A DNA stretch of 64,000 bases from Typhlomys cinereus (lineage: Eukaryota; Chordata; Mammalia; Rodentia; Platacanthomyidae), in assembly GCA_023101885.1 (NCBI GenBank), contig JALPQD010000206.1, forward strand, positions 1,577,607-1,641,606. Direction: 5' to 3'. The first letter of the stretch is position 1; each line of letters opens with the position of its first letter. A model generated the notes under the pieces. The model was given only the letters and a program-made list of their open reading frames with translations, did no database searches and had not been told where the DNA came from. Position numbers and translations under genes: made by a program. Of this stretch, positions 56,842-64,000 are shown piece by piece.

Positions 56842-57205
56842 TTTAACTCTTAAGATCTCTCAATTTCACTAAACTGAATTATTTGGCCTGGGGTACTGGT
56901 GGGCGGGGCCTGAACGGGGACTTACCTAGGGAGCGGGGTGAGGCCCGGGTGGATCTCGCCTACGCGTCCCGACCGGCGGAGCGGGGTGGGGCGAAAGAGG
57001 GAGGATGGGCGCGTCGGCGTGGAGCTATTTAACCCGAGGGCAGCTGGGGCGGGGCCCGGGCGCAGGGGGAGGTCCTCCTCGTTCCCTCGGCCCCTCGCGC
57101 GGCTCCGGCTGGATGGCGGGAGTCGGAGCCGGGTCCCCGTGGGCTGACCTGGGGTCCTAGACCGCGCGTTGAGGCCCGGCTGGATCTCGCCTACGCGTCC
57201 CGACC
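56842..57205 (-). promoter_or_regulatory. L1 5' UTR: one monomer plus tether
   Basis: About 225 bp of monomer (56980-57205), homologous to the units at 17907-18441, with the 'ttaaatagctcc' core, and then a tether reading (minus strand) 'ctaggtaagtcc' before ORF1. The CpG density is striking in this AT-rich region. The single, slightly incomplete monomer suggests a weaker promoter than multi-monomer copies; this is inference. Confidence 0.8.
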
Positions 57206-57221
57206 GATGTTTTGTCTTTTT

Positions 57222-58454
57222 GACAGCAGCATCTTAAATGTTTTATACACTTCATGTTCAATATTGTGTGTATTTATAACCATCTATTCTCATACATAAA
57301 AGAAGAGAAAAATGTTTCAGTGGAATAGTTAGTTCACTGCTTTTCTCACGGACTTTTATAGAACATTTCCATCTACTAAGCATTTTCACACACTTAATTA
57401 ACTATCCATTATTTGTTTTTTGGTTAATACACATGGAAAGGTATGTAAAACATATAGAGAAGTCATTGAAATGTATTTTGGTAAATTTTATTGCTTTGAA
57501 ATGTTTTCTGAGGAAAAAAGAACATTCCTAAAACTTTCAATTTTATTTCAAAATATAGCCATATTTTTTCAGATAGGCTATGATTTAGGTTTATTTTTCT
57601 TACATACCTACATGTTTAAATTGTATAAACAATAAACAATATTTTCTAATAAACAATATTTTTTCCAGATGATATTACACAATTAGATATGATTTCTCTA
57701 GTATATATTTGCATCATTGGACATGGATGTATATGGCTGCCATTTTTAAAAAAATTTTTCTTCTTTTTCCTCTCCAAATTGACCTTTAGAACTTAATACT
57801 CTGCATCAACATACTGTGAAGAAGGCACAATTGCCTGCCAGGTAGTGATGTTGAGGTTTCACCATCCCATTCACGTTCACAGAACCATAAACATGAAGAT
57901 CCTTTACCCTACACCTTGTGTATTTCACATATGTGAAATTTAGCTTACCTTTAGCTTAAAATGGGTAATTGTATGAGACAGGCTGTGATGTATAGAGAGG
58001 GTAACTTGGATTACATGTTCTTGCAAGAAATCAGCTTTTGAGTTTTAGGATGAAGAGCTTCATGGTCACCTGCAGTGTTAACTGATTCCATCAGGGGTTA
58101 ATGCAATCATGTGACATTCTAAGAGCCAGATTGATCTTTATCTTTTAAGTGTCTCCTGAGGTTTCTAAGCAATGAGAAGAAAGCTGAAGGGCAACAACAA
58201 TATGTTTTTGTGCTAGATGGTGAATGCAATTGATTGCTTGCAAGCCCAGTGAAAGAATCAAAGGTGAAAATGCAAGCATCTCAGAAGTACATCCCACTTC
58301 AAGAGTTTGTGTGCAGAGCAAGAAGCACTCATTCAGTCAACATCTCCATTGTCCTCACATCCACTGTATGGTGAGGTCTTGCTGAACTGATATTTCTGTC
58401 ACAAAATTATCTTTGAAATGTGCTGGACAATTTAATTAGTTAGTATTTGTTAAA
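57222..58454. other. Unique AT-rich DNA, no gene seen
   Basis: No repeat or coding pattern recognised. Confidence 0.5.
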
Positions 58455-58470
58455 CTAGTAGGCCTTTCTT

Positions 58471-58735
58471 TTTTTTAATTTTTTTTATTCAATTGTGCAT
58501 GTGTGCATGTGTGTATGTGTAGAACCACGGGCGAATTCGGGAACCACGATGAACCACCTCCCACCTCCTCTTTGTTTTTACTCTGCCCCGGGATTCACAG
58601 GCTCCACCCTACCAGGACCAGAAACGCAGGCTGCCCCCGCTTCCACCCAGCGTCTATACATGGGGTCTAGGATCCGAATTCAGGACCTTCCGCCTGCAAG
58701 GCAGAGGCTTAACCCCTGAGCCACCTCTCCAGCCC
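58471..58735 (-). mobile_element. B2-superfamily SINE
   Basis: Head at right (gccacctctccagcccc), AT-rich tail at left. The exact 16-bp duplication CTAGTAGGCCTTTCTT is at 58455-58470 and 58736-58751. Confidence 0.94.
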
Positions 58736-58751
58736 CTAGTAGGCCTTTCTT

Positions 58752-60707
58752 AAGTGTTTAATAGTGTGATGGTGGTGGTGGTAGTGGTATGTGTGTGTGA
58801 CACGCTTTATTTGAAAATATTGCAAGCAACTGCCCAATGTCTTCACTGCAACTGTTCATCAAAATGAATCTTTTACTTAAAAATTTCCAGTTTTCTGTCT
58901 CGCACTGTGTCTAATATTCCCTATACTGTCAAATCACCTGTTCTGTTACATATATGAGCTTATTTCCACATTGTCTTCTGAGTAGCGTGGTGACTTTCAG
59001 TTTTCCTTTATGGAAAATTTATTCAAAGTTAAAGGAAGACCCTCTTTCAACTTTAGACTTTACTCAGTCTGGTCTGATTCAACAAAAATGACTAGTGGCT
59101 AAAGAAATAGAACACAACTTATAGAGTTGCTACAAACAATAAATAAGTCAGTTTTGAGAATTTGAAGTATAGTGAAATATTATTAGATATTAGCTTCATT
59201 ATGAATGTTATTAAAATAAGTCTCACTATGTCAATTTCAGGGCTGTGTTGTGAGTGAAGATCTCCATATTCTCACCTCTACTCATCAATTCTTATTTAAT
59301 ATCTTGGTAAAATATCAAAGATTAGCCTTTTCTTTTAACACTCCAATTTGCTTTCATGTGACATCACTTGTTTCACTTATTTTCTTCCTTCTTCAGTTGG
59401 ATCTCATTTTATTATACTTCAATAATATCACCTCTTTAACCCCTGCTGCTTTCTTTTCTATCAATCTTTATTTTTAATGTATAAACACTTCTAGGACAAT
59501 TTATTGCTATCCACTCAATATCTTTTAGTTTTTACTATCTTAATCCACTCATTATCTTTTAATTTTTACTATAAATCATCATTTCCTCTCATGATTGAGA
59601 TTTAATTAATATGACTTAAAGGATTCCAGTAGACACCATAATTATAATTGAGGGTGTATGATAAGAGGTCTCATCAGGATCAGTGACATGAATAAACAAA
59701 TAAGGAGAAGTCATGAATGTTCTCATTTGCACAGTATCCATCCATCTCCCAATGGGACTGAGTGCACTGATAATGTTTGCTAAGTAGGAAGATCAGTCAA
59801 GCATTGGTGTTCAGTTTTTTAATGGATTTAATTGTTTAGACATGCCCTATCAAGCTACTACCTACATGATTGATTTTAACCACCAGCTCTACTTTGGGTG
59901 CTATTTTGGCCTTAATCACATGGTAGGACTTTCTGCTATTAAAGTCTTGCCTTCATCTTTATCTCTTGCGCAGACTAAGATGTGCTCTAAGGGACTTATG
60001 ATAATGAAAAATTCTTCAAGTCAAATAATGTTAGTGACTTAGATTCTAAATACCAGAAACTATGGACAAAAACTGATCAAATTTTTATGTAACCTGTGGA
60101 TTCATCTAAGCCTGGAACTCCAATTGGAAAATCAGAGAAGCACATCTAATGGCCTAATTTATAAATATACATGGAAGAATGCCTACAGAATATCTCAGAT
60201 CAAGAAGTGGAAAATGGAAATGATAACATTTCAAAAAACTTTTCTTCCCCTAATTTCTTGTTTTAGTAAAGAAATCATTATAGCTGCTATATATCAAAAT
60301 CTCAATGTAGACCAAAATTTTCATTCATTTATTTCCCCATTCATTGAAGTCATCTCTAATCCTGGTTGACTCATTATTCTAAACACTTATAGCAACAGAA
60401 ACAGGGCCTTAATATTTTCAGGTTCTCATTTATAAAGACTTTCTATGCTTTAAAGATTTTAGTTGCAAACAGAGTACATTTTCAGACACATAGTACTTTG
60501 TTTTCCATTTATAGTTTTCACCAAGATCTACTTTTTGTATAGAACATGCTGTTTATGATTCATTAAATATCATGCTATTACTATAAATACGGTAATTTAA
60601 AACAGACCCAAATAAAGAATTGTATTAGAATATGAAGAATATTTTTGTGATATACTCCAAAAAATATCAAAGAAGTCAATCTGATTGCAATTATTTCATA
60701 GCTATTT
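58752..60707. other. Unique AT-rich DNA, no gene seen
   Basis: Frames of 66-81 codons (59250, 59842, 60124) show no domain. A tandem 'atctttta(g/a)tttttacta' near-repeat occurs at 59519-59572. Confidence 0.5.
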
Positions 60708-60945
60708 TATTTATTTATTTGTTTTTTAATTTTCATTTTTAATTTTACAAACATATTGAGTACTAATCCCTGCTCCCCTCCACCCCCTCCTCTCATCTCC
60801 CTTCCATTTCCCTTCCTTCACCTCATCAACCCATTCCCTTCCCTCACACCTTCCTGCCTGACCACTTCTATGGACCCTGGGGTTACCTTTGGCTTGTTTA
60901 CCTTTTAGCATACAAGTTAATGGGCTTCCTTTTGGCATTCTTATG
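60708..60945 (-). mobile_element. Old L1 (Lx-like) 3' end
   Basis: Antisense: poly-T-rich end, 'ttttacaaacatattgagtactaatccctgc', pyrimidine-rich block, then 'tatggaccctggggttac'. Matches the sense tail at 27548-27700. Confidence 0.75.
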
Positions 60946-61290
60946 TGACTATTATTTTAATTTTATTATTATTTCATATTTCATTTAGGCAAAATGGTTA
61001 AATAACTTTGATACATATTTTAGCATGTATCTTTAAAATAAATAATAGTCATATGTATTCATTGGAGAGATATACAGCTCATGTCAAAATTTAAAAGTTA
61101 CAAAGAATTACTATTTTAACATTACAGTTGCATATAAAAGAAACATGCAAACATTATACATATAAGTGTATTTGGGTGTGAAAAATTTCTAAAAAGATTT
61201 TTTTTTACACTTGAGCTTATGTTAACTTTTAACATAACTGTTAAATCTAGAAAACAGTTCTACACTATTTGTTTCAACACAATCTACTGA
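60946..61290. other. Unique AT-rich DNA, no gene seen
   Basis: Nothing recognised between the two L1 fragments. Confidence 0.5.
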
Positions 61291-61291
61291 A

Positions 61292-62478
61292 ATTTTTTAA
61301 ACATTTTTTATTATCTCCGCTCATACAAGCTGAATAGGTACACCGGTTCCCTCCCGCCCTCCTCTTCCCTCCCACCCCTCTGCTCACCCCTCTCTCCCTA
61401 CCCCCCAATACCTTCCCTCCCCCAATTTCCGGAGAATCCTTTAATGTACATGCCAAACTCTCCTCTAGGTCCTCCTCTCCGATGACGTACAAGGACCCAG
61501 CAGCATTTCCCGGAACCCTTTCCTTTGTTCCCCTTAAGCATAGGAACACTATTGTGGCTGTCAATTTCTTGCCTCCAAGGATCTTGGTGCTTTTAGCAAA
61601 TGCTAGACTTTGTGGGGTCAATAGTGTGTTGGACATTGCTCAGGGCATGCAAAGTCCAATTATGATTGCTTCGGCCCTAACTTGTGTGGAGTATCTTGCA
61701 TATCATTGCTCCTCTCATCCTTGTGCTCTTACAGTCTTACCGCCCCCTCTTCTGCAAATTTCCCTGAGCTTCAGGATGGGGAGAGATTAGTCTGGCCTAG
61801 TTCTATGTGGTTGATATAGAGTCTCTGAAGTTCTGGATTATGGTTTGTTGATTTTCTTTTGCGGTTTTGCTGCTCCTGCAATGCCCTTCACTCCATCCTG
61901 ATGGGTATTGGATACCACCGCCTGGCCAGAGATACAAAGCTGTTAAACTATAGTCTTGTTATACGAGTATATTCAAAGGTAGATGTAATAAAAGTAGGAA
62001 ACCACAGTGAGGGAGGGGTCAGTCACCCATTTGCAAAATGGTTACTTTCTATCTGCCAGACTATATGCCCTCTCCTTCTGGTGAGATCACACCCCCTCAG
62101 TTGTAAATGATCAAGAACGAAAGTCTGTGAACTTAACCAGATGTCTCATTGCTTACTTGCAGTCTTTGATGGAGGCCTATTTTCTCTGCTGTAACATGGT
62201 CCCCTCTCTCCTTGTTTCTGGTGTGGCCCTCCTACCCCATCCCTCCTGTTCATAATCCTTGCAATTACTGTATTACAGAGATTTATCGTCGAGTGTCTCT
62301 AGGTGGGCTGTGTGGGTTTGGTATTAGGAGCCACCTATTAGGGAGTACATATGGCGCTTAATTTTCTGGGTCTGGGATACTTCATTCAATATAATTGCTT
62401 CTAATGACATCCATTTCCTGGCAAATTCCAGTAATTCATCATTTTTGATAGCTGAGTAGTACTCCATTGTATATCTAA
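61292..62478 (-). mobile_element. 5'-truncated L1, ORF2 end and 3' UTR
   Basis: Antisense. The left end is the standard tail ('cgctcatacaagctgaatagg'). The right part covers the last ~50 codons of ORF2 ('gcgcttaattttctgggtctggg', 'agtagtactccattgtat'). The flanks 'atctactgaaattttt' and 'atctaaatcgattttt' could be a decayed target duplication. Moderately diverged from the full-length copy. Confidence 0.9.
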
Positions 62479-62738
62479 ATCGATTTTTAAGGTAGAATTA
62501 TACATGAGTTTCTTAGGAAGAGCCCCAAAAGTTACTTCAAAATCTTAGGATTTTTCACTCATGTTTCATGTCTATTATTATCCTTTAGTGTTTACATTTT
62601 TTATACTAATAAAAGAGTAAATAATGCTTAATCACAACCCATAAGCATTGTGCATTTCATTCTAGAAGAAAATAATGAAAGTAGACAAGTGCATCATAGT
62701 GTGATGAATGAAGGATTCAGGATTCCTGGGTGGAGGAG
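62479..62738. other. Unique AT-rich DNA, no gene seen
   Basis: Short stretch with no recognised feature. Confidence 0.5.
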
Positions 62739-62744
62739 GAAAGG

Positions 62745-63367
62745 TGTCTGGGCCCACGAACAAGCACGAACGTGGACTTACAAACGCAGGAAACTGAAGT
62801 GGGAGTGGCAGGAAATAAAAGTTTTAGGCTTTGGGTCAGAGGGGACCTTGGATGTCCTCTTATCATCCAAGCCAACTTTATTGTAACATACAGGGGTTTA
62901 TATAGTCAAGAAGCAGGGCCAAATTCAGGAAAACATCAAAGAAGAGCAGGACCAAATTCTTTGCATGATTATGTAAAACATATGCATTCTAGTTAAGAAA
63001 GAAAAATCAGGAGTGACATCTAATTGCTGTGGGACCAGACATGTTGCCAGGTATGCTAAACAGGCATGGCACCTCATTGCTGAAAGAATGTGTGCCTCAA
63101 AACAGTTACTTGGTCCATGCATAAGCATACCTCAGATAAGCAGGAAAGAACTGTTGGGGAAGGAACAGCCCAGTCAGTTTCTAAGAGAAACAAAAGCTAC
63201 CCAAACAACCTGGAAGTTCTCTCTACTCCCAAAGCGGGGAGTTAGGCCTGCCATTGTCTTGCAGACAAGAGGCAAACTTAACCCCCCAAGAGAGAAGTCC
63301 CTCAACAGCTCATTAAGTTGCTAATGTATCATCCTGAGAGCAGGCTTTGGGCCTAACAACCCCCACA
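62745..63367 (-). mobile_element. Solo LTR, ERVK-like
   Basis: 623 bp. On the minus strand it starts TGTGGGGGTTGTTAGG and ends with the complement of TGTCTGGG, forming short inverted ends. The exact 6-bp target duplication GAAAGG lies at 62739-62744 and 63368-63373, indicating class II integration. TATA (revcomp of 'tttatatagtc', about 62896) and AATAAA (revcomp of 'ctttattg', about 62876) are present. No retroviral interior remains, and frames inside it are not coding. Confidence 0.85.
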
Positions 63368-63373
63368 GAAAGG

Positions 63374-64000
63374 CAAGGAGGGAAGTCCAGGAAGAATTGT
63401 TTGAGAGACAACTCCTCATAGTTCTGAACATGGAGAAAATTAAGTGAAAAATGTTGAAAGACAATGTTGGAAAAGAAAATGTCTCAGTGTCATTGGAACC
63501 TATATTCATTTTGAGGACAGAGAAACAGAGGGAGACCCTGAAGTGTTGGATGAAGGAATGTGGTTGGCGTTTTTTTGTTTTGTTTTGTTTTGTTTTTGTA
63601 ATTACCAGTATGACACTGATGCCATAGTCTTTTGATAAGGCATTTACACATCTGGAACAACTTACTTCGAGTATACAATATCCATAACATGGCAAGTAGG
63701 AAAACCGAGGCAATCTCCTCACGGAACATTTTGGAAACACTTTGCTTTGTTTGCTTTCTCATGCCACACATCTGTTATATAGGTCTTGGTGCTTGAAACA
63801 GTTACACGACACTTTAAAAAAGTTTCATATAAAAATAGTTATCTTTTTTAACCAGTGGGCTGTCAAATTAAATAGCTAGCTATTCTATTTACCAATGTAT
63901 ATAGAAATTATTAACTTAGATACCTTGAATAGCTATTATACCTTAAACTTGATAGTTCAAGTTTATAGTTTTAAATTATATATTCTATAGGTATGAAAGT
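63374..64000. other. Unique DNA to the window edge
   Basis: Contains a (TTTTG)n run at 63570-63597 and AT-rich sequence. A 139-codon minus-strand frame (63321-63740) has no recognisable domain and partly overlaps the LTR end. Confidence 0.45.

Larger units (their letters stand above)
50875..57205 (-). mobile_element. Full-length L1 with intact ORF1 and ORF2
   Basis: 6,331 bp in the order (minus strand) 5' UTR with about one promoter monomer (57205-56842), ORF1 (56841-55723), 49-50 bp spacer, ORF2 (55672-51848), 3' UTR and oligo-A tail (left end). The exact 16-bp duplication GATGTTTTGTCTTTTT lies at 50859-50874 and 57206-57221. Both frames are uninterrupted and the key residues are present, so it may be retrotransposition-competent. 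Activity is not shown by sequence alone. Confidence 0.97.

Noticed and set aside
63321..63740. 139-codon minus-strand frame
   Set aside because: Partly within the LTR edge, crosses a TTTTG run, and has no recognisable domain or start context.

Overview
The window is mammalian nuclear DNA and almost certainly rodent. It is AT-rich, packed with retroelements, and shows no intact cellular gene. The rodent evidence is: tRNA-derived SINEs of the B2/B3 superfamily with a 'ggctggagaggtggctca' head; ERVL and ERVL-MaLR LTR elements; LINE-1 (L1) 3' UTRs with the purine-rich rodent signature, including old Lx-like ones; and a monomeric GC-rich L1 5' UTR. The main SINE family has a body unlike the mouse/rat B2 I know, so I infer a mouse-like rodent outside the mouse/rat group (a dipodid is one possibility). 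The species is not resolvable by eye. There is no prokaryotic operon, CRISPR array or RNA gene; the SINE heads are tRNA-like only.

Layout. 1-3.4 kb: minus-strand L1 remnants carrying nested SINE, mRNA-retrocopy and L1 insertions. 3.4-8.8 kb: mostly unique DNA with two SINEs, a GA microsatellite and a perfect 34-bp palindrome. 8.8-10.9 kb: an old minus-strand MaLR element split by an ERVL LTR. 11.1-17.8 kb: SINEs, an L1 tail, and an Lx 3' UTR split by a second ERVL LTR. 17.9-23.8 kb: a near-full-length plus-strand L1 with promoter monomers, now inactivated. 24.6-27.7 kb: an old L1 3' UTR split by a very young MaLR provirus (LTRs differ only at one CpG). 27.7-28.6 kb: a GC-rich repeat with a 316-bp near-perfect tandem duplication. 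28.8-34.9 kb: L1 3' ends, a SINE and an inverted old L1. 35-42 kb: the longest stretches of unique DNA, including a block that looks like conserved noncoding sequence. 43.8-44.4 kb: an ERVK-type solo LTR. 45.2-48.2 kb: an inverted old L1 holding an RPL36A processed pseudogene, which itself holds a young L1 tail, plus another LTR. 49.6-50.8 kb: a young 5'-truncated L1 facing the 3' end of a full-length minus-strand L1 (50.9-57.2 kb). 58-64 kb: a SINE, two L1 3' fragments and a second ERVK-type solo LTR.

The only long intact reading frames are ORF1 (372 aa) and ORF2 (1274 aa) of the L1 at 50875-57205. They lie in the correct order, with all catalytic residues I could check present, a promoter monomer upstream and a 16-bp target-site duplication. 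This L1 is the best candidate for a functioning unit here: it could supply the machinery that mobilised the SINEs, the RPL36A retrocopy and the L1 fragments around it. It also carries a private 48-bp in-frame duplication in the ORF1 coiled coil, and it shares a non-standard 3' tail with its inverted neighbour.
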